From NCBI GenBank assembly GCA_023386815.1, contig JAEWIZ010000023.1, forward strand, positions 124,001 through 188,000: a stretch of 64,000 nucleotides of DNA, in the 5' to 3' direction. A program made the position numbers and the translations under genes. Shown here one piece after another: positions 28,534-36,920 of the stretch (within the stretch, counting starts at the first letter, position 1; the number at the start of each line of letters is the position of its first letter). The stretch comes from Bacillota bacterium. GTDB lineage: Bacteria; Bacillota; Clostridia; Lachnospirales; Lachnospiraceae. The notes beneath the pieces are model-generated. The model was not told the origin of the DNA. It saw only the letters and a program-made list of their open reading frames with translations, and did not search any database.

Positions 28534-28926
28534 TTACTCCGAGACAGCTTCCTCACAGGCTTCTTCCTCAGGCTTTTTTGACTTTCCCCTACGCAGAAAC
28601 AGTTGTGTAACCCTTCCTGATACTACCATTACAGCTACTGTAGAGATTATTGTAATAAGGAGCACCGGTATAAAAATGGGCTGCAAAAGCTCCCAGGCAT
28701 TCAGTATTCCGACTGCTGCCGGTATAAACATCATCGGCATGATCTCGATCATAAACTTCCCCACTTCACGTACGGAGGCTAGTGGTATAATTTTTAATTT
28801 CAAAGCAAGGAGCATTAATAATAAGCCATAGATGCTTGCGGGTATTTGCAGGGGGATTAGAAATTTAAGTACTTCTCCAAGAAAGGTTACTAAAAGTATG
28901 ATTCCAAATTGCTTTGCGTATCTCAT
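28534..28926 (-). CDS. lrgA: LrgA/CidA family holin-like protein
   Basis: A 130-residue protein with four membrane segments and a charged C-terminal tail rich in Lys then Glu (RRGKSKKPEEEACEEA). QIPASIYGLLLMLLAL and FMIEIMPMMFIPAAVGIL are the family signatures. The ATG at 28926 (AGGAG 8 nt upstream) gives the normal length; the open frame reaching 29022 has no other supported start. First gene of the lrgAB pair; a regulator such as LytSR is not next to it. Confidence 0.9.
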   Translation of the reverse strand: MRYAKQFGIILLVTFLGEVLKFLIPLQIPASIYGLLLMLLALKLKIIPLASVREVGKFMIEIMPMMFIPAAVGILNAWELLQPIFIPVLLITIISTVAVMVVSGRVTQLFLRRGKSKKPEEEACEEAVSE

Positions 28927-29142
28927 GAATGTTCTCCTATTATGTAACATGCCACGGTGGGTTTGAATGCTATTATTATATATCTTAATCATAAATTCTG
29001 GTATTGTAATTAATAATATCATATCATAGCAAATGACATTTTTCTATTCGTTACTCTATTTTTGTAACATTGCTACCTCATACATAGAATATAGCGAATA
29101 AAATTGTCCTTTGTGACCAATTGCAGCTACACGCAATAATAC

Positions 29143-29177
29143 AAAAAAGCCAACCATTTCATATGGTTGACTTTTTT
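29143..29177 (-). terminator. Terminator of the BspA-like surface protein gene
   Basis: AAAAAAG, one mismatch, CAACCAT pairs with ATGGTTG, mismatch, CTTTTTT around a short loop. The symmetric A- and T-runs allow action on both strands. Confidence 0.8.
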
Positions 29178-29260
29178 GCTGCTACCTTTCATGGCTTGAT
29201 CATTGTTCTACATTCACTTATTGAACGCATGTTATTAGTCTAAATTTTGATCTACATTAT

Positions 29261-29310
29261 GATCACAGTTATTGATCTACCTTTTGATCACAGTTATTAA
29301 TCTACCTTTT
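29261..29310. repeat. Two tandem 25-nt repeats
   Basis: 29261-29285 and 29286-29310 differ by a single base (GATCACAGTTATT, G or A, ATCTACCTTTT); part of a further unit precedes them. They sit directly after the stop of the surface protein gene. Confidence 0.75.
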
Positions 29311-29316
29311 ATCTTT

Positions 29317-32298
29317 CTACATTTTAACAGAGTAAACGGACGAAAACTTACTGTATATCTTTTTCTTACCTACAATTCTATAAGTCCTAACTTTATAATA
29401 GTAGGTTTTACCCTTCGTTAATCCGTAATTGATATAGTGTAGTGAGGTTGTGTTTTTTACTAAGCGATAGGATTCTTTCAGTGAAGAGGTTCTATACACT
29501 TCATAGCCTGATGCACCACTTACTTTATTCCAAGTAAACTTTGCTGTACCTGATTTAACCTTTCCTAGTTTTGTATTACTTGGTGTTGCAGGTACCGGGA
29601 TTACACTGGTAGCAGAAGAGAAGCTTCCATATACCTTTTTCGTTCCCTGAACTCTATAGGCTCTAATCTTATAATAATAAGTACTTCCTGTCGTTAAGCC
29701 TGTATTCGTAAATGTTTTTGCAGTGGTAGTCTTGACCTTTGTATACTTTCCGGTCTTCGAACTTGCTCTATATATTTCATAACCAGAGGCACCACTAATC
29801 GCTCCCCAGGTAATCTTAACATTATTATATCCACCTGACGCAGTTCTTATGGAACCTGGCACTGAAAGCTTAACAACAACAGTACATACAGCCTTCTTCC
29901 CATCTCCGGCGGTGGCAGTGACGGTCGCTGTTCCTGTATTTATTGTCTTAATCTTTCCCTTTGCATCAACTGTGATAACAGATTTGTTGCTGCTTTCCCA
30001 GATAACCGTCCGATCATCCATTGCATTGATCGGATTAAAGTTTACGGTAAGCCCCTGGCTCTTGCCAAGATATAGCACTAAGCTCTTATAATTCAAGGAA
30101 ATACTATTAATATCGGATGCAACATTTACGATACAGGAAGCAGAATAGGCACCGCTTTTAACAGTAAGGGTTGCCTTACCCCTTTTTAGTGCTGTTATAG
30201 TTCCATTGGAACTAGTTACAACGGATTCATCTGAGGACGTTATTATAACTTCATCCGTAGCATCATAGGGTAAGATCGTAAATTGAAGCTTCTGTGTCTG
30301 ACCCACTATTAACGAAAGCTCTTGCGGTGATAATTCTATGGAGGTGGTTGGATTTTGTACAATCACCGAAATAGTATCCGAATACCTTCCAACCATTGCA
30401 GTGATCGTAGCTTTACCTGGTTTAACTGCAGTGATAACCCCGTTTGCAACCTTTAAAATACTTTCATCGGAACTTATAAAATAAATTGTCTTATCATCCG
30501 TTGTATCCATGGGATCCAGGGAAACCGCAATTTTCTTACTCTCACCCTTATTAATAATTATCTTATCATAATCAGAGAATATTCCTTTTAATGGATTGCT
30601 CACAGTAACTTTACAAACCGCAGTTATTGACCCGGAGGTGGCAGTTATGATTGCTGATCCGTTTCCTTTTGCATAGATACGTCCTTGCTCAACGGTAACA
30701 ATGGATTGATTGGAACTTTTCCAGGTTATAGCTTTATTTGTTACATTTGCAGGTGTGAAATTCAAGGAAAGCTTAGCAGACTCCCCCTTATTCAAGGACA
30801 CATCATTGTTAGTAAAGGCTATTGATGTAGGGTTAACTGTTGTTCCTCCAACGATAATATGGCTGGAAGCTGAATATTTTCCCATTACTGCAGTGATATC
30901 TGCTTCTCCCGCTCCAACACCTGTCACATTGCCTTTAGAATCTACTGTAATCACTGATGGATTAGAACTGCTCCAGGTTATGGATCCAGTGATATCTGAG
31001 GAGTGTTCCGGGTAAAAGAATGGCTTTAGAGAAACACTCTCATTCACCTTAATATTTATAATATCTTCTGCAAAGCTCATTTCCTCCAGTGGAAGCGTTA
31101 CAATTTGGTAATGCAGCGGATAGTTCTTTGCAAAATAGTCTTCTGCAAAGGAATTTTTATATACTGTTACCCCGGTATAAGGAAATTCTCCAACTCCAAT
31201 ACTATTAACACCGCTGGGGATTCGAAGAGGACGTAAATTTTCACAGCCATAGAAGGATAAGTTCCCTATAGAAGTCAGTTCGTCCGGAAGGTTAACACTG
31301 ATCAAGCTTTTACAATTGTAGAATGCAAAATCTCCAATTGAATTTACATTCTCCTGAATTCGAATGCTTGAGAGATTAGTGCAGCCAAAGAAGGTAAATT
31401 CTCCAATACTGGTAACATAGTAGGGTATCTTAATACTAGTTAAGCTTTTACAGTCATAAAACGCATTGGCACCAATTGTTTTTACAGCATCTGGGATATG
31501 TATATTCTTCAAGTTGCTGCAATTATAGAAGGCTGAACTTCCAATTTTAGTAATAGTCTCCGGCAAGCTAATAAAGGTCAAATTAATACAATCTCGAAAT
31601 ACTGCATTTTCAATTGTGGTTACTCCTTCCGGTATACTGATGCTTGTAATACTGCTGCATCCCGAAAATGCACCCGTCCCAATGGAGGTCACTCCCTGGG
31701 GCATTGCAATGCCTGTCAGCTTCGCACAATTACTAAAGGCATTGACACCGATGCTAGTTAATTTATCAGGTAAATTCATACTGATTAGATTACTGCAATC
31801 ATAAAATGCTCTATCTCCAATATAAGTAATCCCATTTGGTAAATACATACTGGTTAAGCTACTACAGCCATTAAACGTACCGGCTTCCATACGGGTCACC
31901 TTTCCCGGTATATTCACGGTCGTGAGGCTGGTACAGTTTACAAATGCATCTTCACCAATCACCGTAACGGTCTCAGGCAATGTAAGCCTTGTCATTTCTG
32001 TTGCAGAACGAAATGCATTCGCGCTCACTTCCACAACATTGTATATCATGTTGCTATTTGTAACAGTGGAGGGTATCACTACCTCTCCTGATAATTTTTT
32101 ATTTACTTGTTCCGAATATATGATTTGTGCTCTACCATTCTCTGTTACTGTTGGTTCACTGAGTACTTTATAGGTAATCATTTGATCTTCATTCGTATAT
32201 TGGAAAACACTACCAACATATGCATTTGTTGATCCGGTCTTCATTATCGTGAGTAGAGTAATAGTGAATAATATTACCAGGAGAACTTTTCCTTTCAT
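29317..32298 (-). CDS. BspA-like leucine-rich repeat surface protein with Big2 and FN3 domains
   Basis: A 993-residue secreted protein. Signal peptide 1-26. Residues about 80-375 hold some twelve 23-residue BspA-type LRRs (pattern TxIGxxAFxxCxxLxxIxIPxxV). About 400-805 hold five bacterial Ig-like Big2 domains, recognisable from repeated ITWKSSNxSxVTV and GxAxITATxG motifs. About 810-993 hold two fibronectin type III modules (GYEIYRASSKTGKYTKV, TYYYKIRAYR; GYEVYRTSSLKES, TYYYKVRTYR). No LPXTG or SLH anchor is visible, so it is released or held by another route. Such proteins act as adhesins or surface scaffolds. Start ATG follows AGGAACAGGGAT. Confidence 0.9.
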   Translation of the reverse strand: MKGKVLLVILFTITLLTIMKTGSTNAYVGSVFQYTNEDQMITYKVLSEPTVTENGRAQIIYSEQVNKKLSGEVVIPSTVTNSNMIYNVVEVSANAFRSATEMTRLTLPETVTVIGEDAFVNCTSLTTVNIPGKVTRMEAGTFNGCSSLTSMYLPNGITYIGDRAFYDCSNLISMNLPDKLTSIGVNAFSNCAKLTGIAMPQGVTSIGTGAFSGCSSITSISIPEGVTTIENAVFRDCINLTFISLPETITKIGSSAFYNCSNLKNIHIPDAVKTIGANAFYDCKSLTSIKIPYYVTSIGEFTFFGCTNLSSIRIQENVNSIGDFAFYNCKSLISVNLPDELTSIGNLSFYGCENLRPLRIPSGVNSIGVGEFPYTGVTVYKNSFAEDYFAKNYPLHYQIVTLPLEEMSFAEDIINIKVNESVSLKPFFYPEHSSDITGSITWSSSNPSVITVDSKGNVTGVGAGEADITAVMGKYSASSHIIVGGTTVNPTSIAFTNNDVSLNKGESAKLSLNFTPANVTNKAITWKSSNQSIVTVEQGRIYAKGNGSAIITATSGSITAVCKVTVSNPLKGIFSDYDKIIINKGESKKIAVSLDPMDTTDDKTIYFISSDESILKVANGVITAVKPGKATITAMVGRYSDTISVIVQNPTTSIELSPQELSLIVGQTQKLQFTILPYDATDEVIITSSDESVVTSSNGTITALKRGKATLTVKSGAYSASCIVNVASDINSISLNYKSLVLYLGKSQGLTVNFNPINAMDDRTVIWESSNKSVITVDAKGKIKTINTGTATVTATAGDGKKAVCTVVVKLSVPGSIRTASGGYNNVKITWGAISGASGYEIYRASSKTGKYTKVKTTTAKTFTNTGLTTGSTYYYKIRAYRVQGTKKVYGSFSSATSVIPVPATPSNTKLGKVKSGTAKFTWNKVSGASGYEVYRTSSLKESYRLVKNTTSLHYINYGLTKGKTYYYKVRTYRIVGKKKIYSKFSSVYSVKM

Positions 32299-32633
32299 AT
32301 CCCTGTTCCTTTCCTCTACATCTCTTGGATATTCGCCTGTGGTTCAATTCTTACTTTGAACGCGAATGCGAAATAGTATCAATTGTCATACTAATTTATT
32401 GTAACATGTTTCACTCGCATATCAATCGGTAATGATTTACATTCAAATTGGTATCTTCATCTGATGCTGTGAATGAATGCACTTACTGAGTTTGCTCTAA
32501 ACAAAAATCTCTTACACTACCAGTTTGGTAGTATAAGAGATCTCCTATTTATTAATTGTTGTTAAAAAACCCCTGTTAACTGCATATCATCAAAGAATTT
32601 TGCTGTAACGTTTTCTTCTGTTTCAGAGCTTGC
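32299..32633. other. Intergenic region with GH95 operon terminator
   Basis: Carries the terminator at 32507-32541. The rest is AT-rich and must contain the promoter of the BspA-like gene; no clear boxes were identified. Confidence 0.5.
32507..32541 (-). terminator. Terminator of the GH95 operon
   Basis: Stem of 15 positions (32507-32521 with 32527-32541, one mismatch) and a 5-nt loop, followed on the minus strand by TTTTT. Confidence 0.82.
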
Positions 32634-34868
32634 TTAAATCTCTAACAGATGAGGTTGCCCCTTATTTAAGCCTATTTCCCAGCGTTTTCCTGAATATTCC
32701 ACCATACAGGTTACATTTTTTTTACTGGTTAATCTTGCATATATTAACTTTCCATATTCCCATTTCATATCAACCGTTATATTGCCTCTGGCACGAAGAC
32801 CTTTCACCTCACCGTTCTTCCACTGTCCAGGAAGAGCTGGCAAAAGTCTAATGACACCGTTTTGACTTTGCAATAATACCTCGGCGATACAGGTGGTTAG
32901 TCCTGTATTACCATCTAATTCATAGACATGGTCAAAGGCTCCTGCTCCTCTGGTCGGTGGATGGTACACCATATGATTTGGCTCCAATAAATTCGTTAAC
33001 ATGTTCTTCATATGTCCATAAGCCTCGTCGCCGTGGAGGAGTCTGGCCTCATAGAGCATCAGCATTGACCTTGCCCAGCCTGTATCCTCCCAATTCTGGA
33101 TCGGATTTAGCTTCGCCTGCAATGTCTTTTCTACAGCCTCACAAAGCTCTGGGGTATCCTCCGGGTTAATCTGTGTAAAAGGATATAAACCTAAGAGATG
33201 ACTGGTATGCCTATGTTGCGGATCTGCTTCTTCAAGGTCATGATTCCACTCTGCGATAGTACCCTGGGCGGTGATACGGTAGGGTTGTATTAGCTCCGTC
33301 TTTTCACAGACCCGCCGGTAAAGTTCATGCTTGAGACCTAACAAGTTACAGCTTTCCTGGTATACGAGAAATAATTCTCGAATCATTAAAATCTCATAGG
33401 TACAACCATTACTAATTTGATAGGATTTGCCCTGATAAAGGAAACTATTCTCCGGTGATATGGATGGGCCGCAGGTATAATAACCAGTGGACTGATCCAG
33501 GAACAGGTACTGTTCAAAGAATTCCACAGCAGATTCAAGTATCGGTAAGAATTCTCCCTTTAAAAACTTAAGATCCCTGCTATAGAGGAAATGCTCCCAC
33601 ATCTGCATCATTACCCAGACTCCACCGGTTGGGCAGGGTGCAATCGGGGATGCCCAATAAGGTGCTGCAAATCCCCAGGCATTGGAGACCAATTCCCCGA
33701 CCCAACCGCTTAGTCCATAGGATTCTCTGGCAGTTATTGTTCCAGAAGGCATTAGATCGCTCTTAATCCACTGAAATAAAGGCTTTGAGGTTTCACTTAG
33801 ATTAACAGCTTCACAAGGCCAATAATTCATCTGAGTATTGATATCCAAATGCATATCACAGGTCCAGCCAATCCGGCAAGCCACATTGTCATTCCAAATT
33901 CCTTGCAGGTGTGCCGGAAGTTTGGAATCCTCCCTTGAGCTGGATAAGAGGAGATAACGCCCATACTGGAACAGGACGGGGATTTGATTCACATACTCAT
34001 CACTTCCGCTCAGCTGTAAGCTTATCCTATCCATGTATTTTCTAATATCCCTTTGGTGTCTTTGCTTTAATCTGGAATAATCCTTCTCAATGCATCCCTG
34101 CACATGACTTATTACTTCCTGGAGTATTTGTTTTTTATCACTTGCCTGAGTTCTTTTAAAATCTGTTACGAATCTCAAGTATAGCTTAATATCAGTAGCT
34201 TCTTTAATAATAATGCCATTATCATCTACCCTACAGTTTCCATCGGTTACAACGGCAGCATGACCCACTGCCATAACTCCGCATAGACTATCACAGTGCA
34301 ATGTCTCATAAGCATGGCAGGTAAAGCTCAGTGTGGTATTCTCATAATGCACATTCCCATATTCGTTAGACGGTTGAAAAGAGATTTTAATCTCACCTTT
34401 TCCACCAAGTTTGATATGATCCATTAAGATTTGGTCCGGATGGGATAGAAAAATCTCTTCCTGATACTTATAACCATCCTTTTGAAAGGAAGTGGTCACC
34501 TTTCCATTTCTAATATCAAGACTTCTCTCATATCCAATAACTTCTTTCGGGCAGAATCCATAATCCACCAACAGATGCCCTACCGGAAGATTGGTTCCAT
34601 AGTTATTGCGAATACCAATAAAATCTTCTGCTTCTTTATGTACCTTATCAAATTCGCCCCTTGAGGCAAGATCTCTCATTCTATAAAATGCTTGATTCGC
34701 ACCGCTTCTGTTATCACTGTCACTTTTTTCTCCGCTGAAAAAAGTATTTTCCGACAGTTCAATCTTGTTATCCGGTAAGCTGCCATAAACCATAGCACCC
34801 ATGTGACCATTGCCAATCGGATATGCTTCTCCCCACCTGGCAGCTGGCTGATTCTTCATTAACTTCAT
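32634..34868 (-). CDS. Glycoside hydrolase family 95 (alpha-L-fucosidase type)
   Basis: A 744-residue enzyme, no signal peptide, so intracellular. GH95 members cleave alpha-1,2-L-fucose (some alpha-L-galactose) by inversion. The N-terminal family motif WGEAYPIGNGHMGAMVYG is intact, followed by IELSENTFFSGE, the barrel stretch LQGIWNDNVACRIGWTCD and DINTQMNYWPCEA, and NWEDTGWARSMLMLYEARLL in the (alpha/alpha)6 barrel. Two close ATGs exist; AAGG lies 9 nt before the first. It ends an ABC importer operon, but a large palindrome separates it from the permease gene. Substrate may be fucosylated xyloglucan or host glycan fragments. Confidence 0.92.
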   Translation of the reverse strand: MKLMKNQPAARWGEAYPIGNGHMGAMVYGSLPDNKIELSENTFFSGEKSDSDNRSGANQAFYRMRDLASRGEFDKVHKEAEDFIGIRNNYGTNLPVGHLLVDYGFCPKEVIGYERSLDIRNGKVTTSFQKDGYKYQEEIFLSHPDQILMDHIKLGGKGEIKISFQPSNEYGNVHYENTTLSFTCHAYETLHCDSLCGVMAVGHAAVVTDGNCRVDDNGIIIKEATDIKLYLRFVTDFKRTQASDKKQILQEVISHVQGCIEKDYSRLKQRHQRDIRKYMDRISLQLSGSDEYVNQIPVLFQYGRYLLLSSSREDSKLPAHLQGIWNDNVACRIGWTCDMHLDINTQMNYWPCEAVNLSETSKPLFQWIKSDLMPSGTITARESYGLSGWVGELVSNAWGFAAPYWASPIAPCPTGGVWVMMQMWEHFLYSRDLKFLKGEFLPILESAVEFFEQYLFLDQSTGYYTCGPSISPENSFLYQGKSYQISNGCTYEILMIRELFLVYQESCNLLGLKHELYRRVCEKTELIQPYRITAQGTIAEWNHDLEEADPQHRHTSHLLGLYPFTQINPEDTPELCEAVEKTLQAKLNPIQNWEDTGWARSMLMLYEARLLHGDEAYGHMKNMLTNLLEPNHMVYHPPTRGAGAFDHVYELDGNTGLTTCIAEVLLQSQNGVIRLLPALPGQWKNGEVKGLRARGNITVDMKWEYGKLIYARLTSKKNVTCMVEYSGKRWEIGLNKGQPHLLEI

Positions 34869-34911
34869 AACCTCATCCCTTTCTTTTGGGTGACAAGGGA
34901 GTGACGGGGAA

Positions 34912-35002
34912 GTGACAGGGTGACAGGGTGACAGGGGGACGGGGTTGTTGTCACAATCTGTGACAACAACCCCGTCCCCCTGTCACCCTGTCACCCTGTC
35001 AC
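34912..35002. repeat. REP/MITE-like perfect palindrome with 8-nt tandem units
   Basis: Two perfect 44-bp arms (34912-34955 and 34959-35002) around a 3-nt centre. The outer part of each arm is three GTGACAGG units in tandem, and imperfect copies of the unit extend on both sides to about 34889 and 35030. The inner part carries the GGGGGACGGGG core seen in palindromic elements scattered in many Firmicutes. It lies in the 171 nt between the permease stop and the GH95 start. Confidence 0.9.
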
Positions 35003-35039
35003 CCTGTCACGCTCCTGTCTCACACCCCTGCCATTTTGA

Positions 35040-35861
35040 TTATTCTTTTACCGAGCCGGAGGTTAAACCACCTACAATATATCTCTGTCCAAGCAGATAT
35101 ACAATAATAACAGGAATACAAGTCAGGATAATATCTGCATATATGTAATTCCAATAATTCTTATTCTTTCCAAAGAACTGATACACTGACATCGTCATAG
35201 GGAACAGCTTACTGTCACTGGATAAATACAGTGGTGTCAAGAAGTCATTCCATACTCCCATGAACTGCAGAATGAAGCAAGTTACAAGCGTCGGTTTTAA
35301 TAAAGGAGCGATAATGATAAAGAACAGTCTTAATGGTCCTGCACCATCGATTACCGCTGCTTCATCTAGTTCCACTGGAACTGAGAGAATAAAGTTACGT
35401 ATTGTGAAGACACAGAATGGTATCATGGAGCTTATGAATACAATTAATATACCCATTCTGCTGTTGGTTAAATGAAATACATTCAAAACTTTGATTAAAG
35501 TAACAAAGTTTACCGGGAAAAACAATCCGCAGAGAATGAAATAATATAAGAAATTATTAAGTTTTGTACGATTTCTGCAGATGACAAAGGCCGCCATTGC
35601 ACAGGCTACCACTGCAATCGTCGTGGAAAAACCAGCATAAAATAAACTGTTAAAAAAACCTCTTACTAATCTTCCCTTCTCAATTACCTCTGTATAGTTG
35701 CTAAAGAACCACTCTGTAGGAAGGGAAAGCTTCATTCTGGCAGCTTCACCCTTTGACTTAAAGGAATTAATCAGTACCATATAAAATGGAAGAATAACGA
35801 TCACACTGAGAAACAGACAAATGAGCTGTTTTACTACTTTAATTACAAGCTTTTTTATCAT
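35040..35861 (-). CDS. Sugar ABC transporter permease, MalG type
   Basis: CUT1 importer subunit, 273 residues, six membrane segments. EAA loop LSVPVELDEAAVIDGAGPLR is present, followed by the FFIIIAPLLKPT stretch. The start overlaps the preceding permease stop by 4 nt (ATGA), with GGAGG 7 nt upstream. The GH95 gene behind it suggests a fucose-containing oligosaccharide; no ATPase gene is nearby. Confidence 0.93.
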   Translation of the reverse strand: MIKKLVIKVVKQLICLFLSVIVILPFYMVLINSFKSKGEAARMKLSLPTEWFFSNYTEVIEKGRLVRGFFNSLFYAGFSTTIAVVACAMAAFVICRNRTKLNNFLYYFILCGLFFPVNFVTLIKVLNVFHLTNSRMGILIVFISSMIPFCVFTIRNFILSVPVELDEAAVIDGAGPLRLFFIIIAPLLKPTLVTCFILQFMGVWNDFLTPLYLSSDSKLFPMTMSVYQFFGKNKNYWNYIYADIILTCIPVIIVYLLGQRYIVGGLTSGSVKE

Positions 35862-36739
35862 TGCTGTACCTCCTTCTTACCCATCACTCTTACAACAATC
35901 ACGCCAATCACTAAAGTAATCAACAATAAAATTGTATTCAAGGCTGTTGACATACCGTACTGTCCATTAGAGTAGAGCTGATAGGAATAGGTGGTAATAA
36001 CCTCTGTCGCATGTCCTGGTCCACCATTGGTTAATACATAGATGATATCAAATACCTTTAAACCATAAGTGATACCAAAAACAAAGTTAATCATGATAGC
36101 GCCGGATAGCATTGGCAGGGTGATGTGCTTTAATCTGCTCCAGAAACCTGCACCATCTATCTGAGCTGCTTCATAATAGGATTCTGGTATTGTATTTAAA
36201 CCGGCAAGGAAAATGGTCATAACATAACCGATACCTCTCCATGCATCCACGCCGAAAATTGATTTCCATACAAAATCTAAATCTGACAACCATTTCTGCT
36301 TTAAAAATCCAAGCTGCAGTGCCTCAAGTCCCATATTCAGTAAACCTGTGTTGTAATTTAAGATTGATTTGAAAACTAAACCGATAATTACAAATGGAAG
36401 AATGGATGGTAAGTAAAGAAGTGTTCTGTAAATGCCCTTTCCCTTCACGCCTTCCTGCAATAAAATAGCTAAAAATAAAGCCGGAATCAATTTTATAATA
36501 TTTGATACTACCGTAAATACTAACGTGTTCGTAATTCCGGATACATAATTCTTATTTGATGTAAAAATATCTATGTAATTTTGTAATCCAACGAATTTAA
36601 CTCCCGTATTGGCGCTATATGCGCTCCAATCCGTAAAGGAATAAAAAGCACCCAGTAAGCTTGGTATCAAGAAGAAAATCACATATGCTATTAAAGGAAT
36701 TACCAAAAACCATTGTGGGTAAATTCTTTTTTTATTCAC
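35858..36739 (-). CDS. Sugar ABC transporter permease, MalF type
   Basis: CUT1 importer subunit, 293 residues, six membrane segments, EAA loop IPESYYEAAQIDGAGFWSRL followed by KHITLPMLSG. The start codon is GTG (36737-36739) with GGAGG 6 nt ahead. It is translationally coupled to the second permease and separated from the binding-protein gene by about 180 nt that include a perfect hairpin. Confidence 0.93.
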   Translation of the reverse strand: MNKKRIYPQWFLVIPLIAYVIFFLIPSLLGAFYSFTDWSAYSANTGVKFVGLQNYIDIFTSNKNYVSGITNTLVFTVVSNIIKLIPALFLAILLQEGVKGKGIYRTLLYLPSILPFVIIGLVFKSILNYNTGLLNMGLEALQLGFLKQKWLSDLDFVWKSIFGVDAWRGIGYVMTIFLAGLNTIPESYYEAAQIDGAGFWSRLKHITLPMLSGAIMINFVFGITYGLKVFDIIYVLTNGGPGHATEVITTYSYQLYSNGQYGMSTALNTILLLITLVIGVIVVRVMGKKEVQQ

Positions 36740-36876
36740 AATATACCTCCATTCTGCTGTCGCTTATAACCAATGTGAATAGTCAGAAGTAATAGTTCAA
36801 TCTCTGTGAGTATCGCTGCACTCTTTGCTATGCGCCCTATTTCACACTTATATATTTATCACTTTCTAAAGATAGC

Positions 36877-36898
36877 GCAGAGGCTATTAGGCCTCTGC
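36877..36898 (-). other. Intercistronic hairpin between binding protein and permease genes
   Basis: Perfect 8-bp stem GCAGAGGC/GCCTCTGC (36877-36884, 36891-36898), starting 22 nt past the binding-protein stop on the minus strand. No T-run follows. It matches the position of the hairpin in the alpha-galactoside operon. Confidence 0.6.
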
Positions 36899-36920
36899 AC
36901 CAACTAGTCAGTTCACTTTG

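Larger units (their letters stand above)
28927..29316. other. Intergenic region upstream of lrgA with terminator and short repeats
   Basis: Holds the bidirectional terminator at 29143-29177 and two tandem 25-nt repeats at 29261-29310. No gene was seen. Confidence 0.6.

Noticed and set aside
28481..28831. 116-codon plus-strand open frame
   Set aside because: Antisense shadow of lrgA, whose family and membrane pattern are certain.
34912..35002. CRISPR-like or attachment-site reading of the palindrome
   Set aside because: There are no spacers or direct-repeat array, and no integrase nearby; the structure is a single inverted repeat.
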